Shown here: piece by piece, positions 49,091 through 58,620 of the stretch
Numbering within the stretch: the stretch's first letter is position 1
Layout: each line of letters begins with the position of its first letter
Source: Opitutales bacterium
Lineage (GTDB): Bacteria; Verrucomicrobiota; Verrucomicrobiia; Opitutales; UBA2987
DNA length: 64,000 nucleotides
Reading direction: 5' to 3'
Assembly (NCBI GenBank): GCA_021772515.1
Contig: JAJFLU010000039.1
Coordinates: 1 to 64,000, forward strand
Made by a program: the position numbers and the translations under genes
The notes under the pieces: model-generated
Seen by the model: the letters and a program-made list of their open reading frames with translations, nothing else
The model's database searches: none
What the model was told of the DNA's origin: nothing

Positions 49091-49507
49091 ATGATTATCC
49101 GACGCGATATCGAAAGACCGGAGGAGGACTTTCCGATGGCCCCCATGATTGACATGGTATTTCTCCTGTTGGTGTTTTTTATGTGTGTGAGCACTCTGGC
49201 TCAGGTTGACAAAGGGGCTCCGGTCGAGCTGCCGGAATCCGACCGAAGCGGGACTTCCGAAGAATTGGGCAACCGGGGCATTCTTTCTCTCGACAAGGAA
49301 GGCGTCGTCTATGTCGGCGGGCTACCGGTCAGCGAGACAGACTTGCCCGCTCTTCTACGTGAGTCGCTGGCCGAGAATCCCGACTTGAAAATACAGCTCC
49401 GGGCGGACCGGCAAACCGCCTATTCGGATATAAAAAGAATCCTCAAAATCTGTGCGCAGGAGGGAGCCTATAAAATCATTTACTCCACCTATCAAAACAG
49501 GATGTGA
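49091..49507 (+). CDS. ExbD/TolR-family protein 1
   Basis: The 138-residue protein has the ExbD layout: cytoplasmic start (PEEDFPMAPMIDMVF), one transmembrane helix LLLVFFMCVSTLA with the conserved Asp just before it, and a periplasmic domain. ExbD works with ExbB and TonB as a proton-driven motor, but no exbB or tonB is present nearby. A second ExbD follows. Confidence 0.85.
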   Translation: MIIRRDIERPEEDFPMAPMIDMVFLLLVFFMCVSTLAQVDKGAPVELPESDRSGTSEELGNRGILSLDKEGVVYVGGLPVSETDLPALLRESLAENPDLKIQLRADRQTAYSDIKRILKICAQEGAYKIIYSTYQNRM

Positions 49508-49532
49508 GGCCCACCCCATCGTTGTTCAACTA

Positions 49533-49991
49533 ATGATTTTATCGCAAAAAAAACCGTCTTTCAAACCATCCATCCCCATTGCGCCGATGATCGATGTGGT
49601 TTTTCTACTGCTGATATATTTTATGGTTTCGGCATCTTTGCACCGGCAGGAGGCGGATATATCCTTTCAGCTTCCGGGCCTTGTGGAGCAAAGTGAGCCC
49701 TTGGAAATGCCCGACGAGCAGGTGATCGAAATCAGCGATCAGGGCCGAGTGGTGGTCAATGATTTCACCTACGATCATCCCGGTGCGCCTCGTTTTATCG
49801 AATTGGCCTCGATGCTCAAACGCTACAAGGCGGCCAGCGATTCCACCCGCACGGAGGCCCGTGTAACGATTGCTCCCGAGCCATCGGTGACCCACCAGAC
49901 CATTGTCAAAGTCATGGATGCCTGCGGGTTGGCAGGGATCGAAAATGTCAATTTCGCGCTCGGCGACGAGGAAGCCAGTGGTGGTATTTAG
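49533..49991 (+). CDS. ExbD/TolR-family protein 2
   Basis: The 152-residue protein again shows IPIAPMIDVVFLLLIYFMVSAS, the Asp-containing transmembrane helix of ExbD, and a periplasmic domain. I chose the ATG at 49533, 25 bases after the stop of the first ExbD; a start at 49452 overlaps it. Both belong to one transcript. Confidence 0.85.
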   Translation: MILSQKKPSFKPSIPIAPMIDVVFLLLIYFMVSASLHRQEADISFQLPGLVEQSEPLEMPDEQVIEISDQGRVVVNDFTYDHPGAPRFIELASMLKRYKAASDSTRTEARVTIAPEPSVTHQTIVKVMDACGLAGIENVNFALGDEEASGGI

Positions 49992-50075
49992 GGTTGCCGG
50001 AACCTTCTGTTAAGTTTCTGGTCGTTGGGTTCTGAAATTATTGATAATTGTAATCCCTTTTCGACCTCTTCTATA

Positions 50076-51701
50076 ATGAAACTTCGTGCGACTGGATTCA
50101 TGGTCCTATTTTTGGCATTTCAGACGGGACTTTACTCAACTCAGGCTCCCCGGCTCGTGGTAGTCATCAGCATCGATCAATTACGCTACGATTACCTGGA
50201 ACGGTTCAGCGACCATTTTGGGGAGGGAGGATTCAACCTATTCCTCAAAAGCGGGGCAAATTTCGCCAACACCAACTATCGACATTCAGTTACTGCGACC
50301 GGAGCCGGGCACGCGGTGATCCTGAGTGGGTCCCACGGGAATTCAAACGGGATTATTAGCAATCACTGGCTGGATCCGGAGACGCTGGAGGATATTTACT
50401 GTGTTGCCGACCGGACCGCCATCATCATTGATGCGGATGACGAGGCGGAGGGCCGCTCCCCGCGCAACTTCATCGGTAACACCGTGGGGGACCAACTGAA
50501 ATTGGCCACAGCAGGGCGGTCGCGCGTCATTTCGGTCGCGCACAAAGACCGCAGCGCAATTCTCATGGGAGGCAAGCTGGCCGATGGCGCTTTTTGGTTG
50601 AGAAACGGAGATTATGTAACCTCCGATTATTATCAAAAGATACTTCCCAAATGGGTCGAGAAATTCAATAAGCTCGATAAAGTGGAGTCGTATTTCGGCC
50701 AGAAATGGGAAAAATTACTTCCCGAAGAAGCCTACGCCAGTCAGGGCGCTGACTATTTTTTGGGAGAGCGAGCCACTCTGGGGTTGGGCCGGACATTCCC
50801 TAAAACCTTTGATGGCGGGGCGGCCAGTATCGGCGAACAATTTTATCATGCCTTTTTCTATTCACCATTCGGCAATACCGTTCTGGCTGAATTTGCCAAG
50901 GCGGCTGTCACAAATGAAAAACTTGGGCAGCGCGAGGAAACGGATCTGCTCTGTATCGGATTTTCAGCAAACGACGCGATTGGGCATCTCTACGGCCCCG
51001 ATAGCCATGAAGTGCTCGACATCACCGTGCGCACTGACCGTGTTCTGGAGGATTTTTTCGGTTTCTTGGACGAAAAACTTGGATTGGAAAATTGCACCAT
51101 TGTCTTGACCGCCGATCACGGCGTTGCCCCTCTGCCAGAAAAAATCTTGTTGGCCAATGACCGATTTCCTGCGGGTCGAATCGACGAAAAGGTTGTATTA
51201 CAGGACGTAGAGAATGCCCTCGTCGAAGCCTTCGGTCCTTTAACCGGAGATAAATCCTGGGTGGAGGTCTCTTATGACCAGATTTACTTTTACCCTGCTG
51301 CGTTGACAGAAAAACATTTGGCATCCGGGGAGGTGGAAAATTTTGTGCAAGAATACCTCGAAAAAAAGGAATTCATCCAGGCGGTCTATACACGAACGGA
51401 ATTAGAAAAAGGGGAAGTGACCGGCAAATTGGGGCATCAGGCCCTTTTGAGCTTCCATAAAAACAGAAGCGGGAGCGTGTTTTATCAGCTAAAGCCATTT
51501 TACGTAAGAATGCCGGAAAATGGCGCAAACCATAGCTCGCCCCATAGTTATGATACCCATGTGCCCCTGTTTTGGTATGGTGTCGGTGTGACGCCCGGAA
51601 CCTACACAACTTCGACCGGGGTGTCTGATCTTGCTCCAACCCTCAGTTATATGCTGGGGCTGGATGCGCCCGTTCTCAGCACGGGTCGGATACTTTTTTG
51701 A
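50076..51701 (+). CDS. PafA-like secreted alkaline phosphatase/phosphodiesterase
   Basis: The 541-residue protein has a signal peptide (MKLRATGFMVLFLAFQTGLYS). The first zinc-binding segment VVISIDQLRYDYLERF is followed by the nucleophile region SVTATGAGHAVILSGSHG, with Thr as expected for the PafA/NPP group. Later metal ligands lie in SANDAIGHLYGPDSHE and LTADHGVAPLP and in HSSPHSYDTHVPLFWYG. It should release phosphate from organic esters in the periplasm. The ATG at 50076 is preferred over the one at 50025. Confidence 0.88.
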   Translation: MKLRATGFMVLFLAFQTGLYSTQAPRLVVVISIDQLRYDYLERFSDHFGEGGFNLFLKSGANFANTNYRHSVTATGAGHAVILSGSHGNSNGIISNHWLDPETLEDIYCVADRTAIIIDADDEAEGRSPRNFIGNTVGDQLKLATAGRSRVISVAHKDRSAILMGGKLADGAFWLRNGDYVTSDYYQKILPKWVEKFNKLDKVESYFGQKWEKLLPEEAYASQGADYFLGERATLGLGRTFPKTFDGGAASIGEQFYHAFFYSPFGNTVLAEFAKAAVTNEKLGQREETDLLCIGFSANDAIGHLYGPDSHEVLDITVRTDRVLEDFFGFLDEKLGLENCTIVLTADHGVAPLPEKILLANDRFPAGRIDEKVVLQDVENALVEAFGPLTGDKSWVEVSYDQIYFYPAALTEKHLASGEVENFVQEYLEKKEFIQAVYTRTELEKGEVTGKLGHQALLSFHKNRSGSVFYQLKPFYVRMPENGANHSSPHSYDTHVPLFWYGVGVTPGTYTTSTGVSDLAPTLSYMLGLDAPVLSTGRILF

Positions 51702-51706
51702 TTAAA

Positions 51707-52783
51707 TTAATTCGACTCCGGTAGGGGCCGCGTAATGAGATCCTTATACATTTCCCAAAAACGCGGAAAATCGAGGTCGAGCATTACCTGAACCTCGCCT
51801 CCGACACCTTCCGAGCCCTCGAACGGGACGTAAGTGCCACCATAGGAAGGCCCGAAAACGGTGCTTACCTCGACATTGGCGATTTCCGAAGCCGTCACAA
51901 AGGAGGGATCAATCAGGTAACCCGCCGCCAGGCAATCCCAGATATACACCGTTGCCTTTGGGTTTTTATGAAACCAGGGCCAACCCTCCCCCAAATCGTA
52001 GTCGAAAATCTCGGTCAATTCCGTCTTCGCTGCTACAATTTCGTCAAAATGCTTTTTCGTGAGAGTGGCGTGGTTTGTGATATCGAGGCCGAACATGATT
52101 TTTTCCGGGATGTCGGACTTCAGTACCGCCTGGGCAGCCTCCGGGTCGAACCAGAAATTAAATTCCGCAAACGGGGTTACATTTCCTGGGACGCGCGCAT
52201 TACCGCCCATGAAAACCAGGCTCTTGATTTTCGGCCCGAGATCGGGGCGCAGGTTTAAAAGCATGGCGATGTTCGTCATCGGCCCGATAGCCAGAATGGT
52301 CACCTCACCGGGATTATTTTCGATGGATTCGATCAGAAAGGAAATGGCATTTTCCTTGCGCGGCCTCGTTTTGGCAAATTGCCCTCCGAATGGTGGCTTA
52401 ATGTCTTCCGAAGCCTCGAAAGCCCCTTGAAAACCGAGTTTCCCCCATTGTTCCTCCTGTCGGCGAGCCCTCTCCACGGTATTGACGAGGGGGGATTGAG
52501 CGCCGATGTAGAGCGGGATGTCGGTCGCATCCATCAACTCCATAACATGCAGCATGTATTCGGCGCCCTGTTTTGCGTGGTGATTTCCGGCCACGACCGT
52601 AACCCCCAACAGGTCGAATTTTTCGGGGTAGCGGAGAATCATCACGAGGGCGGCGGCGTCATCGTTGAAAACCGCCGTATCGGTGTCGAAAATGAGTTTT
52701 GTGCGGGTTTCGGCCCTGCCGCTATTTTGGACCGCCAATAAAAGCAGAACAGTTGTGAGTATAATCAAAAACCTTGGGTTCAT
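51707..52783 (-). CDS. exported nucleoside hydrolase
   Basis: The 358-residue protein has a signal peptide (MNPRFLIILTTVLLLLAVQNSGRA). The metal site FDTDTAVFNDDAAAL is a version of the family DTDxGxDDAxA motif, with Asp residues kept. ILAIGPMTNIAMLL and the C-terminal YIWDCLAAGYLIDP are also typical. It cleaves N-glycosidic bonds of nucleosides, here probably in the periplasm, which fits the neighbouring phosphatase. It is convergent with the PafA-like gene, 5 bases away. Confidence 0.87.
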   Translation of the reverse strand: MNPRFLIILTTVLLLLAVQNSGRAETRTKLIFDTDTAVFNDDAAALVMILRYPEKFDLLGVTVVAGNHHAKQGAEYMLHVMELMDATDIPLYIGAQSPLVNTVERARRQEEQWGKLGFQGAFEASEDIKPPFGGQFAKTRPRKENAISFLIESIENNPGEVTILAIGPMTNIAMLLNLRPDLGPKIKSLVFMGGNARVPGNVTPFAEFNFWFDPEAAQAVLKSDIPEKIMFGLDITNHATLTKKHFDEIVAAKTELTEIFDYDLGEGWPWFHKNPKATVYIWDCLAAGYLIDPSFVTASEIANVEVSTVFGPSYGGTYVPFEGSEGVGGEVQVMLDLDFPRFWEMYKDLITRPLPESN

Positions 52784-52888
52784 CGTATCGAAACATAGGA
52801 ATCAGCCGGGGTTCGTCAAACCTCTTGAATTTCGGCCCAGGGACGGTAGGCTTTATCTTTCCAAATCCAAACCAATCGGGAGAAAGCT

Positions 52889-53917
52889 ATGATGAAACTA
52901 TTTAAACCAATATTCCTTTGTGCAATTTTGACCGGATTCCTGTTTAACGCAGTGACCGGTGAGCCCAAAAAATGGAAGCAGGGTCAGGGCTGGGGCTGGG
53001 TCTGGGGTGAGGAGGATGAGGTCGGCGCTCTCAACGAGATGACTTCCGAGATGATTCTGAAGGCGGTCGGTTTGGTGAAAAAAGGACAGGTCCACGATCT
53101 TGGCATTACCTACGACCGCACTTCGTTCAAATGGCCGGGGCATTCGCCGGGGGAAATTATGACTTTCCGCAGTCCCGAGGGCGTGCAACGGCAAAAAGAT
53201 TTAGACTTCACCTTACCCGAAAACGGCAATGCCTCGCTCACCACCTGGCATAGCTGCGCCCTTTTTATCAATGATAATGTGGCCACTCAAATCGATGGCC
53301 TTGGGCACGCCGTAACCGGAGAGGACAACCACTGGTATAATGGATTTACGGAAGCGGAATGGGGCGGAAATTTTGGTCTGCGAAAAGCTGGTGCCGAGAC
53401 GATTCCCCCCGTGATTGCGCGAGGTGTGCTCATCGATGTGGCGACCTACAAAGGGCTGGAGGCGCTTCCCGGTAAATATGTGATCACGGTGGAAGATCTG
53501 CAAGGCGCTCTCGATATGCAGGGAACGGAATTGCGATTCGGCGATGTTGTGCTGGTTCGCACCGGGGTCTTGCGATATTGGGGAGAAACCGGGGCGAATC
53601 ATGAAAAATTGGCCGCTCACGACTCGGCAGGGATGCAACTACCGGCCGTCAAGTGGCTGGTCGAAGAACATGGCGCAATCATGGTTGGCTCGGACACCTC
53701 GAGCCTGGAAATGATGCAACCCCCTCCGCCCGGAAGCGACAGCTTTATGCCGGTGCACAATTACCTCCTGATCGAACAAGGAGTCCACATCGCGGAATTT
53801 CACTACCTCGAAGACCTCGCGGCAGAAAAAGCCTACGAATTCCTCTACATCGGAGTAACCAACAAAATAAAAGGCGCCACCGCCGGTTTCGCCATGCGGC
53901 CTCTGGCGATTTATTGA
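52889..53917 (+). CDS. exported cyclase-family (kynurenine-formamidase-like) protein
   Basis: The 342-residue protein has a signal peptide (MMKLFKPIFLCAILTGFLFNAVTG) and a good GGGAG ribosome binding site. The metal region reads TQIDGLGH, where the related enzymes have HxGTHxDAPxH or GTQWDGLGH; Asp and the last His are kept and the first His is Gln. HNYLLIEQGVHIAE is a second family segment. It likely hydrolyses an amide, ester or lactone; the substrate is unknown. Confidence 0.8.
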   Translation: MMKLFKPIFLCAILTGFLFNAVTGEPKKWKQGQGWGWVWGEEDEVGALNEMTSEMILKAVGLVKKGQVHDLGITYDRTSFKWPGHSPGEIMTFRSPEGVQRQKDLDFTLPENGNASLTTWHSCALFINDNVATQIDGLGHAVTGEDNHWYNGFTEAEWGGNFGLRKAGAETIPPVIARGVLIDVATYKGLEALPGKYVITVEDLQGALDMQGTELRFGDVVLVRTGVLRYWGETGANHEKLAAHDSAGMQLPAVKWLVEEHGAIMVGSDTSSLEMMQPPPPGSDSFMPVHNYLLIEQGVHIAEFHYLEDLAAEKAYEFLYIGVTNKIKGATAGFAMRPLAIY

Positions 53918-54043
53918 CCTGTTTTTATAAACTGATCATAAGTGATTGGAGAGACAATTTGGAAATTCTAGCGTTGATTATTACTCGGATTTGAGGTAAT
54001 TTCTAATAATTAAATTTTTCAGAACAAATGCTGCCTTTGTAAA

Positions 54044-54265
54044 ATGAGTACCGTCGAGGAAATAGAAGCTGCCATTGAGAAACTACCCGAAAATGCTCAG
54101 CGGGAGTTGGCGCATCGCTTGGATACCCGCCTTTGGGATGTCTGGGATGGCGAGATAAAGGCAGATGCTGAAGCGGGTCTTCTCGACCATCTTGTGCCCG
54201 AAGTTGAAGCTGACATCGCAAATGGCCTGGTAAAGCCGCTCGATGAAATCCTCGACAACGCCTAG
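54044..54265 (+). CDS. orphan antitoxin-like protein
   Basis: The 73-residue acidic protein, starting MSTVEEIEAAIEKLPENAQ and followed by WDGEIKADAEAGLLDHL, resembles the addiction-module antitoxins that precede RelE-type toxins. No toxin follows: the next frame is the secreted propeller gene, whose start overlaps this gene by 23 bases. The toxin has probably been lost. Confidence 0.55.
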   Translation: MSTVEEIEAAIEKLPENAQRELAHRLDTRLWDVWDGEIKADAEAGLLDHLVPEVEADIANGLVKPLDEILDNA

Positions 54266-54492
54266 ATTCAGAATTGCCGTCCTGTTTCTTCTGCTCCCGG
54301 GTTTCCTTTTGGGGGAACCGGTTCTTTTGATTGGTAATAAATCGGATGATACTTTGACTTTTGTGGATGCGGAGACTCTTGAAATACTGGGCGAGACCAC
54401 CACGGGTCAGGGGCCTCATGAAGTTGCGGCTTCTCCCGATGGCAAATGGGCTTATGTGGCCAATTACGAGGGGCCCGGCGACAGTCTTTCTT

Positions 54493-54843
54493 GGTTCCTC
54501 GACACTTTCAGTGGTACCTTGCGGCGGGGATGTTGAGTTTACCGGCGACGAAGTAGAGCTTGGTGATTAAGTTTTCGGTCGTACGATAGCCTCTGGCTTT
54601 GTGTTTGGTGGCGCTGAAAGCCCGGTTGAACTCTTTCATGGAGGCATTGTCAAAGTGAGATTTCCAGCGGGCGAGGAGTTCATCAAGGTATTTTTCGAGC
54701 TTACGGCCAGATCAGCCCATGGGCTTGAGCAAACCCCTCCATGGTGCTTGCACCTTGCGGTAATAACGTTCCAAATAGTTCTTCCGGGTTCTTCCTTTCT
54801 GTAAAGCATTACACGCCAGTACCACCGAAAACGTCGAGGAACC
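54493..54843. mobile_element. 351-bp internally deleted ISL3-like element
   Basis: The element has 25-base terminal inverted repeats (54493-54517 and 54819-54843) that match at 22 of 25 positions, both beginning GGTTCCTCGAC. It is flanked by the 8-base direct repeat TCTTTCTT (54485-54492 and 54844-54851), the target-site length of the ISL3 family. The left half encodes the transposase C-terminus on the reverse strand; the rest of the transposase is missing, so it must be mobilised in trans, if at all. Confidence 0.85.
54508..54711 (-). pseudogene. C-terminal fragment of an ISL3-like transposase
   Basis: The 67-residue frame (ending GKLNIPAARYH, stop at 54508-54510 inside the left terminal repeat) contains KSHFDNASMKEFNRAFSA and TKHKARGYRTTENLITKLYF. 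These match the end of DDE transposases of the ISL3/IS204 type, with the Glu of the catalytic triad region. An in-frame stop at 54712-54714 marks the deletion side. The 3' position of the stop in the repeat is as in intact elements. Confidence 0.7.
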
Positions 54844-55595
54844 TCTTTCTTTGATTGATGTCGTTAAACGCAAAGAAGTTGGGAAAATCCCGTTGAAACC
54901 CTACTTTGGGCCGCATGGGATAACGGTTTCCAAAGATGGGTCGAGAGTTTATGCCACCTGTGAGAGGAGCCAAAGCGTTGTCGAGATTGATACCCTTTCG
55001 CGAAAAGTGGTTCGTTCGTTTCCCACTGACCAAAGGGGAACTCATATGCTCGTTCTCTCGCCGGACGAAAAAAAGCTATTCACGGCGAATATCGGTGGCG
55101 GTAGCGTATCGGTGATCGATTTGGAAAAGGGGGCCGTATCTGCGACCATCAAGACCGGCAAGGGTTGTGAGGGCATTGATATTACACCGGACGGAAAGGA
55201 AGTTTGGGTTTCCAATGCCCGCGAGAACACCCTTTCGATCATCGATTCCTCAAGCCATAAAATAATGGCAAACGTCCCATGTGGGGACTTCCCCATCAGG
55301 GTGAAAATCGTGCCCGGTGGCGAATTGGCTTTGATCTCCTGTGCCGGGAGCAATGACCTGGCGGTTTTCAATGTTGCCGAGCGCAAACTCATCAAACGTA
55401 TATCCACTGGAACCACACCGGTCGGAATTCTCGTCGAGCCCGATGGGCGGAGGGCTTTTGTTGCCAACACACGCAGTAACAAGGTGATCGTTTTGGATCT
55501 GGAGTCCCTCGAAATTGTGGGTTCTATTTCTGCGGGAAATACTCCCGACGGTTTAGCTTTGGCAACTTCCGACTGATTGCTCTATAAAGCGGAAT

Positions 55596-56381
55596 ATGGG
55601 AGATTATTCTGAGAGCCGAATAAAAATCAATGGATGTGAAATCAGCCTCAAGCGAGGTGGCAGCGGCGAGTCCATGCTTTACCTTCACGGGGCTGCCGGG
55701 GCGGGTAGCTGGATGCCGTTCATGGAAATCCTGGCCGGGTCGTTTGATCTGATTGTTCCCGAGCATCCCGGGTTTGGAGCCTCCGAAACTCCCGACTGGC
55801 TGGATAATATTCACGATTTGGCCTATTTTTACCTCGATTTCCTGAAAGAGCTCGATTTGCGCGATGTCCACTTGGCCGGAGGGTCGCTGGGCGGTTGGAC
55901 GGCTCTGGAATTGGCGGCCCGCTGCACATTTCGACTGAAAAGCCTCACCGTTTGCAGCCCCGGTGGAATTTATGTCAAAGGGCTGCCACTGGAGGATGCG
56001 TTTCTCTGGAATGCCGAAGAAAGCATTCGCAATCTTTTCCATAACCAGGAAATTGCCGACCGGTTGCTCGAAAGGAGTCAAACTGAGGAAGAGAAGAATG
56101 TCGCGATGAAAAACCATTTTACGACTGCGAAACTTACCTGGTCGCCGCGCAATCACGACCCGCATCTCTATAAATGGCTGCACCGGATCGATGTGCCAAC
56201 GCATATAATCTGGGGTAAACAGGATAAACTCCTGCCGGTCGAATATGCCGAGGAATACCGCAAACTTATTCCCGACTCGAGGGTGACGCTTTTTGACGAA
56301 TGCGGGCATCTTCCCCACACCGAAAAAACCGCCGATTATTGCAAGGCGATCGTTGATGCCATCGGGGAGTTTACCGCATGA
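55596..56381 (+). CDS. alpha/beta hydrolase
   Basis: The 261-residue protein has the alpha/beta hydrolase fold: oxyanion loop LHGAAGAGSW, nucleophile elbow GGSLGGW (Ser), Asp in WGKQDKLLP and His in CGHLPHTE. Substrate unknown. It overlaps the downstream oxidoreductase by 4 bases (ATGA), so the pair probably act together on one compound. Confidence 0.88.
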   Translation: MGDYSESRIKINGCEISLKRGGSGESMLYLHGAAGAGSWMPFMEILAGSFDLIVPEHPGFGASETPDWLDNIHDLAYFYLDFLKELDLRDVHLAGGSLGGWTALELAARCTFRLKSLTVCSPGGIYVKGLPLEDAFLWNAEESIRNLFHNQEIADRLLERSQTEEEKNVAMKNHFTTAKLTWSPRNHDPHLYKWLHRIDVPTHIIWGKQDKLLPVEYAEEYRKLIPDSRVTLFDECGHLPHTEKTADYCKAIVDAIGEFTA

Positions 56382-57538
56382 AGTTTTTTCTTTTCCATCT
56401 GATGCCCTATGCGGATCTCGATCCCGATTGCGCCGCCCGCCATAACACCTCGTGGGTCACTTTGCCCAACAGTTATTATGATCCGGAAAAAGGAGCCGCC
56501 CTCTACAATCGCTATATTGATGAACTCGTGCGGGCCGAAAATCTCGGATTTGACGGCATAGGGGTCAACGAGCACCACCAGACAGCCTACGGCATGATGC
56601 CCATACCGGGTGTCGTTGCCGGCGCCCTCGCGCGGCAAACCAAGCGGGTGAAGATCACCGTTTTGGGGCGGGCTTTGCCGCTGTTGAACAACCCTCTCAC
56701 GGTGGCGGAGGAATACGCCATGCTGGACAATATTTCGGGTGGCAGGCTGATCGCCGGATTTGTGAGGGGAATCGGGGCAGAATACCATGCATGGGGGGCC
56801 AACCCCTGTGAGTCGCATGCCCGATTTCACGAGGCACACGATCTGATAATTCGCGCATGGACGGAGCCCGGTCCTTTTCCCTTCGAGGGAAAGTATTATC
56901 AATTTCGTCATGTCAATACCTGGCCGAGACCTCTCCAGAAACCTCACCCGGAAGTCTGGATACCCTCTCAAGGCAGCCAGGAGACCATCGAATGGGCGGC
57001 CCATCCCGACCGCAAGTATTCCTACATGATGACCTTCAGCCCAGCGGTTAATGTCGCCAAATATCTCGATATGTATCGCCAAGCGGCCTTGGATTACGGC
57101 TACACTGCCTCCAATGAAAAACTTGGGTGGTCGATCCCGATTTATGTCGCTGAAAGTGATCAATCGGCGGTCGAGGAGGCCCGCGAGCATATTGAAAACT
57201 TCCGCAATCGTTTCCTTAAAATGCCTTTTGAAATGCTCATGCCTCCCGGCTACACTTCGCCTGCCTCATACCTGCGTATGAAAGAAGCCAAGTCCTCCAT
57301 CTTCGCCAAACAAACCATCGAGAAACTCATGGATTTGGGCATGTTTTTATGCGGCAGCCCCTCCACGGTGCGGGATCAGCTCATCGCCTATAAGGGCAAA
57401 CTTGGATTCAACATCCTTTTGCCTTTGTTGCAATTCGGCACGCTCCCGGCGGATTTGACGGCAAAAAATATGGACCTCTTCGCCCGCGAGGTCATTCCGG
57501 CCCTGAGAATATCAGGCGATTCGGAACAAATTTCCTGA
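56378..57538 (+). CDS. luciferase-like (LLM class) flavin-dependent oxidoreductase
   Basis: The 386-residue protein has the bacterial-luciferase TIM barrel: FFLFHLMPYADL at the start, FDGIGVNEHHQTAYGMMP, GRLIAGFVRGIGAEYHAWG and GSPSTVRDQLIAY. Members use reduced flavin to oxidise alkanes, aldehydes or sulfonates. The translational coupling with the alpha/beta hydrolase suggests a small catabolic pathway. It is convergent with the hydroxyacid dehydrogenase gene. Confidence 0.88.
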   Translation: MKFFLFHLMPYADLDPDCAARHNTSWVTLPNSYYDPEKGAALYNRYIDELVRAENLGFDGIGVNEHHQTAYGMMPIPGVVAGALARQTKRVKITVLGRALPLLNNPLTVAEEYAMLDNISGGRLIAGFVRGIGAEYHAWGANPCESHARFHEAHDLIIRAWTEPGPFPFEGKYYQFRHVNTWPRPLQKPHPEVWIPSQGSQETIEWAAHPDRKYSYMMTFSPAVNVAKYLDMYRQAALDYGYTASNEKLGWSIPIYVAESDQSAVEEAREHIENFRNRFLKMPFEMLMPPGYTSPASYLRMKEAKSSIFAKQTIEKLMDLGMFLCGSPSTVRDQLIAYKGKLGFNILLPLLQFGTLPADLTAKNMDLFAREVIPALRISGDSEQIS

Positions 57539-57548
57539 CCGCAACGGT

Positions 57549-58532
57549 TTACTCGAACCGGCGTCGTTTTTCCCAAACTTGCGGATTTAGGAGGTTGGGC
57601 GGTAGTTCGTCGCGATAAATCATCAGCAATGCATTTGCCGCAGTTGTGCAGGCCTTTTGCAACATTTCCCGACAAGCGCCCGCGATGTGGGGGGTCGCGA
57701 TGACATTTTCCATCTGACACAAAGGATTGTCCGGCGAGGTTGGTTCGATGTCCCAAACATCCAGCCCTGCCCCCGCCAGTTGTCCACTGCGCAATGCCTC
57801 GGCCAAATCCTCCTCCACCACGATGGCGCCACGGGCGACATTGACGAGGTAGGCGCCCCTTTTCATCTGGGCGAGGGTTTCGGAGTTTATCATGCCCTTG
57901 GTTTCCGGCAAAGAAGGCAAATGGAGGGAAATAAAATCAGAAACCCTGTATAAATCGGCCAACTGTCCAACGAGTTCCACGCCCAGCGCTTTAGCCTTTT
58001 CGGCATCGATAAAAGGGTCATAAGCGATAACCTTCATCCCGAAAACATTGGCGATTTCGGCCACTCTGCCACCGATTCTGCCCAATCCCACCAAGCCAAG
58101 GGTTTTCCCGGCCAGCTCGAAACCCATTTGATTTTTCACTGAGGCCCATTGGCCCGCCTTCATATTCGCGCTCGTTTGGATTATGGGTCGGGCCAAGTTG
58201 AGAATCAGAGCGATGGCCATCTCCGCCGTGGGTTCTGTCGGAGCATCGGGAGTATTCAAAACACAAATTCCGTAATCGGTAGCCATATCCAGATCTACAC
58301 TGTCGTAGCCGATGCCCATCCGAATCAAAACCTTGAGTTTTTGGGCTCTTTCGTAAGTGGCGGTTGTGCTGGCGGGGAAAACGGCACCGATAAACGCGGC
58401 GTCGGCCTCCTCAATTTCGGCTAACCGGTTTTCAGGGTTCGGATTCTCCCTCGGTCCGATGAATTCGGTTGTCTCCGCCAGAAGGTCGCGGGCGTCTTGA
58501 TGCAGGCTCAGGTCGTACCAAAGTTTATACAT
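57549..58532 (-). CDS. D-isomer-specific 2-hydroxyacid dehydrogenase
   Basis: The 327-residue protein is of the CtBP/phosphoglycerate-dehydrogenase type. The NAD motif is GLVGLGRIGGRVAE, the catalytic Arg lies in VARGAIVVEEDLAEAL and the catalytic His in ATPHIAGACREM. It reduces a 2-oxoacid or oxidises the matching hydroxyacid; the substrate is unknown. It lies 88 bases after the MFS gene on the same strand, so they may handle the same compound. Confidence 0.88.
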   Translation of the reverse strand: MYKLWYDLSLHQDARDLLAETTEFIGPRENPNPENRLAEIEEADAAFIGAVFPASTTATYERAQKLKVLIRMGIGYDSVDLDMATDYGICVLNTPDAPTEPTAEMAIALILNLARPIIQTSANMKAGQWASVKNQMGFELAGKTLGLVGLGRIGGRVAEIANVFGMKVIAYDPFIDAEKAKALGVELVGQLADLYRVSDFISLHLPSLPETKGMINSETLAQMKRGAYLVNVARGAIVVEEDLAEALRSGQLAGAGLDVWDIEPTSPDNPLCQMENVIATPHIAGACREMLQKACTTAANALLMIYRDELPPNLLNPQVWEKRRRFE

Positions 58533-58620
58533 TTATTAAAAAAGTTCGCTATTGAGGATTATTGTTAATCGCCTCCCGTTGAAACGAAAATAAAATCCTT
58601 CCTCCTAAACCGATGAAGGG

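Larger units (their letters stand above)
54243..55576 (+). pseudogene. YncE-like beta-propeller gene broken by an IS remnant
   Basis: The 5' part (54243-54492) encodes a signal peptide and the first blade (DGKWAYVANYEGPGDSLS). The rest (from 54852) resumes with LIDVVKRKEVGKI and six or so blades with VSKDGSRVYAT, LSPDEKKLFTAN and EPDGRRAFVANT repeats. Removing the 351-bp element and one 8-base target repeat (359 bases in all) restores a single frame of about 324 residues. The two parts may still be expressed separately: an internal TTG at 54851 opens the larger piece. Confidence 0.85.
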
